Assembly (NCBI GenBank): GCA_964589625.1
Contig: CAZPSH010000003.1
Span: 1 to 64,000 of the forward strand
Direction: 5' to 3'
Source of the DNA: JBFLVU01 sp964589625
Lineage (GTDB): Bacteria > Acidobacteriota > UBA4820 > DSQY01
DNA length: 64,000 nucleotides
The translations under genes were made by a program, and so were the position numbers. Within the stretch, counting starts at the first letter, position 1. Every line of letters begins with the position of its first letter. Positions 36,243-44,744 of the stretch are shown here, in pieces. The notes beneath the pieces were generated by a model. That model saw nothing but the letters and a program-made list of their open reading frames with translations. It made no database searches and was not told the origin of the DNA.

Positions 36243-38393
36243 CTAGCGCGCCCAGGGGGCGAGGGCGAGGAAGAGGAGCGCCAGCGCCGCGGCCGAAGCG
36301 GGAAGTCCGAGGAAGGGAAGGAGAAGGAGGCCTCCCAAAAGGGCGCCCGCGAATCCTCCCGCCACGTCCGCCGCGTAAAGCCCTGCTCCGCGCGCCTCTC
36401 CGGCTAGAGAGAGGGCCGAGGGGTAGAGCGCGCCCGTCAAGGAGCCGCAGGCGAAGAGAAGCAGACTGGAGAGGGGGAGCCCCGGCGCGCCGCCCAGGGA
36501 GAAGAGGCCCGAGGCCCCCGCGCACAGAAGTCCTCCCGCCAGGGTTAACAGGACCCGCCGGCGGGCGGACGAGGCTCCCGCTGGGCGCGATCCGGCCGCC
36601 CAGGCGCCCGCCGCCAGCCCGCCCATAAAAGCCGCCAGCAGGACGCCGAGGTGGCCGAAGAGGACCCCGCGCCCCGCTTGGTAGTCGAGCAGGAAGGCCG
36701 ATTGGAGGACCATGCCCGCGAACCCCGCCCCGAACGCGACGACCGTCCCGCGCAGGGGCCGGCGATGCGACAGCGCCAACCCCGCTCCGGCCGCGGCGAG
36801 GAAGAAGATCGCCGCCCCGGCGGCGCGTCCCGCCGTCCAGGCGAAGGCCCCGGGCGCTTCCAATCCCAGCCTTGGAAAGAAACGCGACGCCCAGAGGAGG
36901 AGGGTCGTGGAATAGCAGATGGGCCGGGAATCGCGGTTGGCGGGGGCGGAGGAGGAGTCCAGGAGGGACGCGGTCTCGGCGAGCCGGGCGTTGGTCAGGA
37001 GGTAGCGCAAATAGGGGGGGGTCACGAGGGCGGATCGAATGCCCCGCCTTTCCAGCCTGGCGACCAGGACCTCGGGGTCGCGCGGAAGGGGTTCGGAGGA
37101 GGCCAGGAAGAGGGCCGTGGTCCCGGGAAGGACGAGGACGTCCCGGAAGACCAAGGAGAGGGCGCGGTACACGCTCCCGTTTCGTGAGAGGAGCGCGGGG
37201 CTCCACAGGTTCTCGGCGGAGCGGAGCCTCAGGGCGAGGACGCCGTCGGGGGTCAAGGCCCGGCGGCATTCGTCGAAGAACTCCTCGGTGAAGAAGCGGT
37301 TCGACTGGCCGGAGTCGGGCTCCCCCGTCGCCACGAGGAGCAGGTCGTAGGGCCCGCCCCTGCTTACGGCGCGGCGAGGGTCCCCGAAACGGAGGGTGAA
37401 GGCCGGGTTCTCCATCGCGAGGCGGACGCTCTCGGCCAAATACGGCCGCGCGAGAGCCGCCGCTCCTTCATGGATTTCGATGGCCTCCACCGAAGCGAAG
37501 CCGTGGGCCAGGATTTGGGCAGCCACGCCCTCGGCCACCCCGCCCAGGACGAGGGCCCGGCGCGGGGCCGCCACGGCGAGGGCCGCGGGATGGGCGAAGG
37601 CCTCCGCCGAGGGGCCCTGGGTCTCGGAGGACAGGGCGTCGTTCCAGTAGAGGACCGTCTGGCCTTCCCTCCGCGTGACCGCGAGACGACCGTAGGGGGT
37701 ATCGAGCACGGCGGCTAGGTCGGGATGCACCACCCGCGTCGCGAGGAAGTCGAGTCGAGGCGACAGGAGAAGGCACGTGAGGGAGGCCGCGGCCAATCCA
37801 GCCGGGGCCCACCGCGGATCCGCTCCGCCGGGGAAGGCCGCGAGGCCTGCGGCCGCGGCCAGGAGCGCCGCCAGAAAGGCGGCCGCCAGATTGGAGAGGC
37901 CCAGGCCGAGAAGGCCCGTTACCAGGAGGCCGCCTGCCGCGGAGCCGGCGCACTCCACCGCGTAGGCCTTGGAAAAGGTTCCTCCCTCCCGCGACGCGAG
38001 GGCCGCACACCGCTGGAACACGAGACCCGAAAGGAGACCCGGGGGAAGGAAGGCGGCGGCCGCCAAGCCACCCTGGAGCACGGCCGGGAGGAAGGCGCCG
38101 GGGACGCCGCCGAGGAGCGGACGGGAGAGCCGAAGGAAGAGGGCGAGGAGGGGGATCGCGAAGCCCAGGGCCAGAACCAGACGTCTGGCCCCACGCATCG
38201 AAGGGGACCGTAGCCGCGCTCCAGCGCCCGCCCCGAGGGCGGTCCCCACGAGCCAAAGCCCCAGCCCCACGAGCGCCGCCAACTCCGCTCCGTAGGCCGC
38301 CACCAGGGCCTCCCTCAGGAGAACCACCTGGCCCAACAGCGATACGAGCCCCACCGCAAAGAGCGCCGCTCCCATGGAGACATTAGAACCCAT
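36243..38393 (-). CDS. Membrane-embedded spermidine-synthase-like protein
   Basis: A 716-residue protein. N-terminal membrane segments (about residues 5-195) and C-terminal ones (about 525-716) flank a soluble domain. The soluble middle looks like a spermidine-synthase-type SAM/dcSAM Rossmann fold: ALVLGGVAEGVAAQIL, then VEAIEIHEGA and DLLLVATGEPDSGQSNRFFTEEFFDECRRAL. The usual synthase D is replaced in GGVAEG by a less canonical loop. Fused transporter-synthase proteins of this type are common in Acidobacteriota and Deltaproteobacteria, but their substrate is unknown. Start at 38393; an internal ATG six codons in is also possible. Confidence 0.85.
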   Translation of the reverse strand: MGSNVSMGAALFAVGLVSLLGQVVLLREALVAAYGAELAALVGLGLWLVGTALGAGAGARLRSPSMRGARRLVLALGFAIPLLALFLRLSRPLLGGVPGAFLPAVLQGGLAAAAFLPPGLLSGLVFQRCAALASREGGTFSKAYAVECAGSAAGGLLVTGLLGLGLSNLAAAFLAALLAAAAGLAAFPGGADPRWAPAGLAAASLTCLLLSPRLDFLATRVVHPDLAAVLDTPYGRLAVTRREGQTVLYWNDALSSETQGPSAEAFAHPAALAVAAPRRALVLGGVAEGVAAQILAHGFASVEAIEIHEGAAALARPYLAESVRLAMENPAFTLRFGDPRRAVSRGGPYDLLLVATGEPDSGQSNRFFTEEFFDECRRALTPDGVLALRLRSAENLWSPALLSRNGSVYRALSLVFRDVLVLPGTTALFLASSEPLPRDPEVLVARLERRGIRSALVTPPYLRYLLTNARLAETASLLDSSSAPANRDSRPICYSTTLLLWASRFFPRLGLEAPGAFAWTAGRAAGAAIFFLAAAGAGLALSHRRPLRGTVVAFGAGFAGMVLQSAFLLDYQAGRGVLFGHLGVLLAAFMGGLAAGAWAAGSRPAGASSARRRVLLTLAGGLLCAGASGLFSLGGAPGLPLSSLLLFACGSLTGALYPSALSLAGEARGAGLYAADVAGGFAGALLGGLLLLPFLGLPASAAALALLFLALAPWAR

Positions 38394-38789
38394 CGGGAAT
38401 CGGGTGAACAGGCAAAGGCGCGAGGGGGACGGGAAGCGGAGGCTCGGGCATCGACCTTCGAGGGGCGTACCCGGCTTCTGGGCTTGTCCTCACCGCTCCC
38501 TGACGCTTGTCGCGCCTCCGGCCCCTGCCCAGGAGGCCGACGCGGCGGCACAGGCGGGTCCGGCGGGATCCACGGAGGCGACGGTAACGGGATCTCTTTT
38601 GGGCCTCGGCCTGAGGCCCACGTCGACGCTTACTTGGGGGGAACCGGGCTCTCTTTCCGTCTTCGACCCGGTTTCCGCGCTCCTCTACCTTCCAAGTTCC
38701 GCGATGGAAACGGGGAAGCCTTCGAGAAGGCACCCCCGATTCCACCGAAAGGCTTCTTCTCCTCCACAGGGAGGGCCATTCCCTCCCCG

Positions 38790-38812
38790 CTCCACGGGCA
38801 AAGCCCGTGGAG
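38790..38812. repeat. Perfect 10-bp inverted repeat, 3-nt loop
   Basis: CTCCACGGGC and GCCCGTGGAG are separated by AAA. It lies in the disturbed region ahead of the TonB-receptor remnant and probably interrupts any former reading frame there. No T-tract. Confidence 0.5.
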
Positions 38813-38867
38813 CCTCACCCCACCCTTGGGGCCCTCTCCCCTCCGGCTCGAGGGCACCCCAATCCCC

Positions 38868-39090
38868 TGATTGTGGACGGGTTCCCGGTCACCGACCCCC
38901 AGACGGGGCGCCACCTGATGGAATTCCTCCCCCCCGCGGAGGCCATCGAGCGCGTTGAGGTCCTGAAGGGGCCCGCGTCGGCGGCCCACGGACCCGGGGC
39001 CTTCGGAGGCGTGGTTCATGTCGTGACCCGGCGCCCCGCGCGGGAGACGGTCTTCGAGGCGGGGGCGCACCAGGGCGCGGGTCTGCACGG
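38868..39090 (+). pseudogene. Remnant of a TonB-dependent receptor (plug domain)
   Basis: A roughly 70-residue stretch reads as a TonB plug domain: PLIVDGFPVTDPQTG, then IERVEVLKGPASA and GGVVHVVTRRP. A complete plug continues into a beta-barrel of 500 or more residues, but here the frame runs directly into the 3' end of the convergent MEMO-AMMECR1 gene. Upstream (38394-38867) there is no intact signal peptide or start; fragments in two other frames (for example PPAPAQEADAAAQAG) could be decayed 5' sequence. The rest of this gap holds nothing else recognisable. It is a deleted receptor gene, not an active one. Confidence 0.75.
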
Positions 39091-39106
39091 TTTCTCCAGA
39101 CGCGCC

Positions 39107-40636
39107 CTATTTCCTATCGCGGTTCCCCTCCCCGAACACCTCGGCCTGAAAGGTGAAGAGTTCGCAGGGGCCTCGCCAGGCGTCATCGGGAAGGCCTGCC
39201 TTTCGGCAGAGGTGGGTGAGGAGTTCTTCCCGCCCCCACCCTTGCTCCGGGGCCACTTGGGGAAGGAAGACGGCGCGGCGCCCCCCCTTCCGGATGAGGA
39301 CTCCGTCCCGGCCCACGGCGACGGAGCCGGGGCCGGGAACCCGCGCGAAGGGCGTGAGGGCCGAGATCTCGATCTCCAGAAGGGGCAACTCCTCGGCGCG
39401 GACGGGCTCGAAGCGCGTGTCGTGGAGGGCCGCCTGGATCGCCATCCGGCTCACCGTGAGGGCGAGGGGCGTGTCCTGGGCCATGTGTCCGATGCACCCG
39501 CGCAGTTCGCCCTTTTCATGGAGGGTCACGAAGGCGCCCCGCTCGGCCCGCAGGGCGAGAGAGGCGGGCCGCGGGAGGGGCACCGTGTCGGTGGCGTAGT
39601 ACCGCTCGAGGGTCCGCCGGGCCAGGCGAAGGAGAGTCTCCCGGTCGGAGGCCGGGAGGGGGCCGACCGCTGACGCGGCGGCGGGGGGATTCAGGGCCGT
39701 GGTGTCCGAGGGTCCGGCCCCGGCGGTAAAAGCCACCGCGCCGTACCCGACGACCCGGTCCACCTCGCCGAAGACCGTGTCCCCCGAGTTGGCGTAACTG
39801 ACGACGATTCCGCGCCGGGCGCCGAGGGTCTTGGCGGCCTCCATCAGGGACAGGAGCGGGCCTTCGCCGCAGGCGCAGGTCTGCAGGCCCGGCCGGCCGC
39901 GCCTTTCCTCCCTGTCCAGCGTCGAGCGCAGGGCTTCGGCGTCGAGGCTGGCCACGGCCTCCAGGGTCCGGCGATCGGCCTCCACAGCGTCCCCCCATCC
40001 GGGGTAGTGGGAGAGGTCGGTGGAGGCCACGAGGAGGGCCTTCCTGCCGGCGAGGGCGCGGGCCAGGGCCTGGCCGAAGCGCCGGCAGATGGCCGGTTCG
40101 GCGGATCCCACGACGGCGGAGAGGATGGGCACCTTGGGAAAGAGAATCTGGAGGAAGGGGATCTGCACCTCCTCCGAGTGCTCTCGGGCGTGGGCCTCCG
40201 GGCGGTAGGCGAAGGAAGGGTCCGTCTCGTGGAGAGCGCGGGCCAGGTCGCGATCGGCCTTCGCGAGGCCGAGGGGTGTGCGGTATCCGTCGCCGCCGAA
40301 AACGGACACGCCGGGGAAGGGCTCCACCGTGTGGTTGGTGGCCAGGATGACCACAACGTCGTACTCGAAGCCGGCGGCTTGTCGGTAGGCGTCGGCGGCG
40401 ATCTGCCCCGAGAAGACGTAGCCCGCGTGGGGGGCCACAAGGCCCACGGGGCGCTCTCCGCACGGGAGCACGGCCTCGTCAAGAAAGGCCCGGACGGCGG
40501 CCTCGAGCTTCCTCGAATCGGCGGGGTAGAAGCGGCCTGCGTGAGCGGGCTCGCGCAGCGCGGCGGGGGCGGACGCGCTCCAGAGGAGGCCGGCCAGGAG
40601 GACGACCACCGGCGTCAGAACCGTTAACGCTCTCAT
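39107..40636 (-). CDS. AmmeMemoRadiSam system proteins B and A fused: exported MEMO1-AMMECR1
   Basis: A 509-residue protein. It begins with a signal peptide (MRALTVLTPVVVLLAGLLW, cleavage near ASA-PAA). The MEMO domain follows (HAGRFYPAD, VAPHAGYVFSGQIAAD, LATNHTVEPF, STDLSHYP), then from about residue 340 an AMMECR1 domain (LHEKGELRGCIGHM, RFEPVRAEEL). In bacteria MEMO, AMMECR1 and a radical SAM protein form a conserved three-part set. Its chemistry is undefined, possibly a modification linked to non-haem iron. Here two parts are fused and exported. It overlaps the radical SAM gene start region by 4 bp (ATGA). Confidence 0.9.
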   Translation of the reverse strand: MRALTVLTPVVVLLAGLLWSASAPAALREPAHAGRFYPADSRKLEAAVRAFLDEAVLPCGERPVGLVAPHAGYVFSGQIAADAYRQAAGFEYDVVVILATNHTVEPFPGVSVFGGDGYRTPLGLAKADRDLARALHETDPSFAYRPEAHAREHSEEVQIPFLQILFPKVPILSAVVGSAEPAICRRFGQALARALAGRKALLVASTDLSHYPGWGDAVEADRRTLEAVASLDAEALRSTLDREERRGRPGLQTCACGEGPLLSLMEAAKTLGARRGIVVSYANSGDTVFGEVDRVVGYGAVAFTAGAGPSDTTALNPPAAASAVGPLPASDRETLLRLARRTLERYYATDTVPLPRPASLALRAERGAFVTLHEKGELRGCIGHMAQDTPLALTVSRMAIQAALHDTRFEPVRAEELPLLEIEISALTPFARVPGPGSVAVGRDGVLIRKGGRRAVFLPQVAPEQGWGREELLTHLCRKAGLPDDAWRGPCELFTFQAEVFGEGNRDRK

Positions 40637-41874
40637 GACCACACTCCCGCGATGGGGCGCCCGCAGTGGGCGCACGCGCCGTCCTTGAGACTCTTTGAAA
40701 TGACGAAGAACCCGTTTCGTTCGATCACGACCTTCCCGCACCCCGGACAATACGTGTGGTTCCCCGGGTGGCCCGGCACGTTTCCCACGTATGGGTAGCG
40801 CAGGCCGTGGCGGAGGGCCGTCTCGCGGGCGCGCTCGAGTGTGGCCACGGGGGTGGGCGGAAGATGGAGCATCTGGTAATCGGGATGAAAGCGCGTGAAG
40901 TGCACCGGCACGTCGGGCCCGACCTCCCCGGCGACCCATCGGCAGAGTTCGTCCAGATCCCGGGGCGAGTCGTTCAAGGTGGGGACCACGAGGTTCACGA
41001 TCTCCAGGTGCCGCCCGGACTTGGCCACCTGGCGGATGCTGCGAAGGACCGGCTGGAGTTCGGCGCCCGAGACCCGGCGGTAAAAGTCCTCCGAAAAGCC
41101 CTTGAGATCGATCTTGATGGCTCCCAGGACCTCGATCATCTCCTTCAAGGGTTCCTCGTTCATGAAGCCGCACGAGACGAGGACCGAGCGGATGCCGTGC
41201 TTTTTCGCCTCCCGCGCCGTGTCGCTGAAGTACTCCAAGAAGACCGTGGGCTCGTTGTAGGTGAAGGCCAGAACGGGCGCCCCGATCTCGCGGGCGCGGT
41301 TCGCCAGGGCGCCCGCCGAGACAAAGTCGGCGCCGTAGTCCTCGGGGGAAGCCTGGGAGATCTCCCAGTTCTGACAGAAGCGGCACCGGAGGGGGCAGCC
41401 CGCGGTGGCGAGGGAGTAGGCCTGGGCCCCGGGAAGGAAGTGGTAAAAGGGCTTCTTTTCGATGGGGTCCACGTGCTCCGCGACGGGGTGGCCGTAGCTC
41501 AGCGTCCGCATCTCGCCCCGGACGTTGATGCGCACCCGGCACCGCCCTCGCTCGCCGTCCTTCAGGACGCACCCGTGGGCGCAGAGGAGGCACCGAACGG
41601 GGGCTGGCTTCCGGTGGCCCTTGGCGGCGGCTCCCTTGGGCACCGTGGAATGGCAGTCGGCGCAGACGGCGCCCGCCGGAGCCCAGTAGCGTGCCACCGG
41701 GGCGCGGAGCAGGAGATCGGAGAGATCCGTGCGCCCGGAGGCCTCGACCCACAGGAAGAGGGCCTTCCCCCTCAGGGCTGGCGAGGAGAGAAGCAGGCTT
41801 GCGCCGCAGGCGGCTCCGCCCAGTCCGGCCAGGCGCTCCAGGAACCGGCGGCGGGACGTGATTTCAGGGTCCAT
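40633..41874 (-). CDS. amrS: AmmeMemoRadiSam system radical SAM enzyme, Tat-exported, with CxxCH
   Basis: A 413-residue protein. It starts with a twin-arginine signal (TSRRRFLERLAG then a hydrophobic stretch). Near residue 66 is VCADCHST, a CxxCH haem-c-type motif. The radical SAM Cx3Cx2C site is CPLRCRFCQNW (near residue 163), with upstream PIEKKPFYHFLPG typical of the AmrS/PflA-like group. The C-terminus has two CxxC pairs (YCPGCG, ACAHCG), a zinc-ribbon-like tail. The start is chosen so that the Tat motif is near the N-terminus. Export of a radical SAM enzyme with its partner is unusual, because reductant supply outside the cytoplasm must be different. Confidence 0.9.
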   Translation of the reverse strand: MDPEITSRRRFLERLAGLGGAACGASLLLSSPALRGKALFLWVEASGRTDLSDLLLRAPVARYWAPAGAVCADCHSTVPKGAAAKGHRKPAPVRCLLCAHGCVLKDGERGRCRVRINVRGEMRTLSYGHPVAEHVDPIEKKPFYHFLPGAQAYSLATAGCPLRCRFCQNWEISQASPEDYGADFVSAGALANRAREIGAPVLAFTYNEPTVFLEYFSDTAREAKKHGIRSVLVSCGFMNEEPLKEMIEVLGAIKIDLKGFSEDFYRRVSGAELQPVLRSIRQVAKSGRHLEIVNLVVPTLNDSPRDLDELCRWVAGEVGPDVPVHFTRFHPDYQMLHLPPTPVATLERARETALRHGLRYPYVGNVPGHPGNHTYCPGCGKVVIERNGFFVISKSLKDGACAHCGRPIAGVWS

Positions 41875-42038
41875 GCGCTCCCTCCCCGGAGAAACGGTAG
41901 GTCGTGGCGGTGGGGGTGTCAATGGGTGGGGGCGGATTCGGCGTCCCCGGTTTTCCGGGGCCCCGGCAGGCCGGATGAATCGGCGCGGCGCCGGTCCGGA
42001 CGCCCCCGGGGGGCCTGCTTCCTTGCCTCCTTTCGGGC

Positions 42039-43439
42039 CTAGGCGTTCAGGTACAACTCGAACTCGCGCGGATGGGGGCGCTCGGCGAAGTCGCGCGCCT
42101 CCTGGCGCTTGAGGGCCACCCAGGTTTCGAGGAGGTCCTCGGTGAAGACACCGCCCTCCAGAAGGAAGCCGTGGTCGCGCTCGAGGGCGTCCAAGGCCCA
42201 GTTGAGGGAGGTGGGAAGGGCCGGAACGGCGTTGAGTTCTTCGGGGGGCATGTGGAACAGGTCCTTCCCGAGGGGAGAACCGGGGTCCAGTTTCTTCTTG
42301 ATGCCGTCCAGGCCAGCCATGAGCATGGCCGCGATCGCGAGGTGGCTATTGCTTGTCGCATCCGGAGGCCTGTACTCGATGCGCACGCTGTCGGGGGCCT
42401 TGGCGTACCCCGGGATCCGGATGGCGGCGGTGCGGTTGCCCACGGAGTAGGTGAGGCGGACGGGGGCCTCGAAGCCCGGCACGAGCCGCTTGTAGGAATT
42501 GGTGCTGGGGTTCGTGAAGGCCGCCAGGGCCTTTCCGTGTTGAAGGAGACCGCCCACGTAATGAAGGCCCGTGCGGCTCAAAGGGCCCTTGCCCGAGGCC
42601 GCGTAGAACGCGGAGGTCTTCCCGTCTGTGAGGTACTGATGGTAGTGGAGGCCGGAGCCCGCCTCTCCGTATAGGGGCTTGGGCATGAAGGTAGCCACTA
42701 GGCCGTAGCGGAGGGCCACGTTGCGGACGATCCACTTGGCGAGGGCCACCGAGTCGCCGGCCTTGAGCAGGGGCATGAAGTTGAGCTCGATTTCCACCTG
42801 GCCCGCCGGGCCCACCTCGTGGTGGTGGTACTTCACGGGGATTCCCACGGCGGCGAGGCGGGTGCATATCTCGGCGCGAACGTCCTCGAAGCGGTCCTCG
42901 GGCGAGGCGGCGTGGTAGCCCTTCCGCCGTGGCTCGTGCTCGGGCACCCGGGGGGAACCGTCGGGCGCGCCTGCCTCCCGAGAGAGGATCTTGTATCCGC
43001 TGTATCCGGGGCGGCCGAAGACCCGCACTTCGTCGAACAGGTAGAACTCCAATTCGGGAAGCCAGAGGCTGTGTTCGCCCCTGCGGGCTCCCGCGAGGTG
43101 GCGCTCGGCCTTGCGTGCCACGTAGCGCGGGTCGCGTGAGAAGCCCTCGCGGGCGTCCACGTCCACCAGGTCGCCGATAACACACAGGGTGGGCCGGTCG
43201 GCGAAGGGGTGGAGGAACGGGGAGGAGAGGTCGGGAACGAGCACCATGTCGCCCGACTTCACCTTTCGGAAGCCCGTGACCGACGAGCCGTCCACGCCCA
43301 CGCCCGCCTTTGCCGTGGCCGGCGTGAAGCGCTCGGCGGGGAGGGAAAGGTGGTGCCACCCCCCCAGGAGATCCGTGTACATGAGGTCCACGAACTCGAT
43401 GGAGTGCTTCCGGAATTCGGAGAAGACGTCGTTCTTCAT
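42039..43439 (-). CDS. glnA: Glutamine synthetase, type I-like
   Basis: A 466-residue protein. Active-site landmarks: the flexible-loop region GVDGSSVTGF, PELEFYLFD (metal ligand Glu), VEIELNF, GSGLHYHQYL (usually GSGMHVHxSL), NSYKRLVPGFEAP, and RIEYRPPDATSNSHLA. The site where adenylylated GSI-beta enzymes have NLYxLP reads DLFHMPPEE, with Phe in place of the modifiable Tyr. So control by adenylylation is unlikely. Start at MKNDVFSEF; an ATG 14 codons earlier has no better support. It makes glutamine from glutamate and ammonia. The substitution GSGLHYH raises a small chance of a glutamine-synthetase-like enzyme with another substrate. Confidence 0.88.
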   Translation of the reverse strand: MKNDVFSEFRKHSIEFVDLMYTDLLGGWHHLSLPAERFTPATAKAGVGVDGSSVTGFRKVKSGDMVLVPDLSSPFLHPFADRPTLCVIGDLVDVDAREGFSRDPRYVARKAERHLAGARRGEHSLWLPELEFYLFDEVRVFGRPGYSGYKILSREAGAPDGSPRVPEHEPRRKGYHAASPEDRFEDVRAEICTRLAAVGIPVKYHHHEVGPAGQVEIELNFMPLLKAGDSVALAKWIVRNVALRYGLVATFMPKPLYGEAGSGLHYHQYLTDGKTSAFYAASGKGPLSRTGLHYVGGLLQHGKALAAFTNPSTNSYKRLVPGFEAPVRLTYSVGNRTAAIRIPGYAKAPDSVRIEYRPPDATSNSHLAIAAMLMAGLDGIKKKLDPGSPLGKDLFHMPPEELNAVPALPTSLNWALDALERDHGFLLEGGVFTEDLLETWVALKRQEARDFAERPHPREFELYLNA

Positions 43440-43499
43440 CGGATGCTCCGCGGATCGCCGCCGATCCTTGCCGTTCGTCAAAGGCCCCTCACGCGTCCA

Positions 43500-44744
43500 C
43501 TACTCCTCGTCGTCGAGGCGCCGAACGCCCGAGGAGGGCGGGCCGGGTATTTTGAGGGGCTGGGAGTCCGAGGGAATGAGTTTGCGCACGCCCGACTCGG
43601 CCGGGTCCACCCGGTGAAGGCCCGAGTCGCCGAGGCCGGGCCGGGGGGTTGTTTCCGGGCGGCCTGCTGCCGAGGCCCGTCCCAGGCGCGCCAGCATCCA
43701 CGCGCAGAGGGCCACTCCCCCCGCGAAGAGAAGGAAGAACAGGAGAATGGCGCCCCACTGGGGCACCTCGACCGAGCGGCCGGCGGACTGGGCGGCGAGG
43801 GCGGCATCCCGGGTGACGTCGCGCATGAGCACCATGGCGAGGATGGTCAGGACGAGGCAGCCGCCGGCGGCGTGGAGAAAGGCGCCGGCCTTCACCGAGT
43901 TGATCCCGAGCAGGGAAAAGACGAGGGCGCCGAGCCCGGCCGCCAGTCCCACCGCGAAGGCGGCGGTGCCCAGGAGGCTGCCACCCATAAGGGACCGGAT
44001 GGACTCCGGCGACAGGGCGAGGAGCCACCAGATCCCCACGACGAAGTTCACGAGGGTCGCCCCCGCGAACCAGGTGATTCCGCTTCGGAACTGCCAGCGT
44101 CCCGCCTCCGGGTCAGCGGGCAGGCGCCTCGCTCCCCGGATGGCCACGTAGAGGCCGGCCAGGGCCACGGAGGCGAACAGGATGTGAAGGAACCGAGGCA
44201 GGACCGTGAAGTCGGCCAGGTTGAACTGGAGGCCCGCCGGGTGGTCCAGGTACTTCTGGCGGAACCTCTCGGGATCCGTCAGGAGGGCGAACACGTTGGC
44301 CTGGACGAACCCCACGTACCCGAAGAGTGTCGTGACGAGCAGGGCCACGTACGGGCCGGGCCTCCACGCATGCGCGAGCTTTCTGCGCAGGAGGTAGAGG
44401 AGGGAGTAAGCCGTCAGGAGGACGGGAATGACCATCAGGAAGGGCGCGCCCAGGAGGATGCTGGCCGAGTAAAACAGGCGACCGTGGATCACTTGGATGA
44501 ACAGGAGGGGCGCCACCCCGAAAACGATGGCCAGTGCCGTAGCGTAGGGGAGGAGGGAGGCAAGGCTCCTGGCCACCTCGATGTGCTTCTCCCGCCCCTT
44601 GAAGAGGAATACGGAGAGGAGCAGGCTACCGCCCCATGTGGCGTTCATGAACAGCAGGTGGAGGAGGAAGGTCGCCCACAGGAGAGCCTTGAAGAGCCAA
44701 TAGGGTCCGGGGGCGGGCAACAGGTCGGGCGAGGGGATGGGCAT
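43500..44744 (-). CDS. Second membrane subunit of a bd-family-like oxidase
   Basis: A 414-residue protein with about eight membrane segments. The first reads WLFKALLWATFLLHLLFMNATWGGSL, with a His in a position like the N-terminal haem-ligand helix of CydA. GVAPLLFIQVIHGRLFY resembles the CydA GxxTG helix region. The last 70 residues are hydrophilic and Pro-rich (cytoplasmic or periplasmic tail). It overlaps the haem-c subunit gene (ATGA) and is surely its partner. It is not a canonical CydB. It appears to be a divergent CydA-superfamily paralogue. Confidence 0.75.
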   Translation of the reverse strand: MPIPSPDLLPAPGPYWLFKALLWATFLLHLLFMNATWGGSLLLSVFLFKGREKHIEVARSLASLLPYATALAIVFGVAPLLFIQVIHGRLFYSASILLGAPFLMVIPVLLTAYSLLYLLRRKLAHAWRPGPYVALLVTTLFGYVGFVQANVFALLTDPERFRQKYLDHPAGLQFNLADFTVLPRFLHILFASVALAGLYVAIRGARRLPADPEAGRWQFRSGITWFAGATLVNFVVGIWWLLALSPESIRSLMGGSLLGTAAFAVGLAAGLGALVFSLLGINSVKAGAFLHAAGGCLVLTILAMVLMRDVTRDAALAAQSAGRSVEVPQWGAILLFFLLFAGGVALCAWMLARLGRASAAGRPETTPRPGLGDSGLHRVDPAESGVRKLIPSDSQPLKIPGPPSSGVRRLDDEE

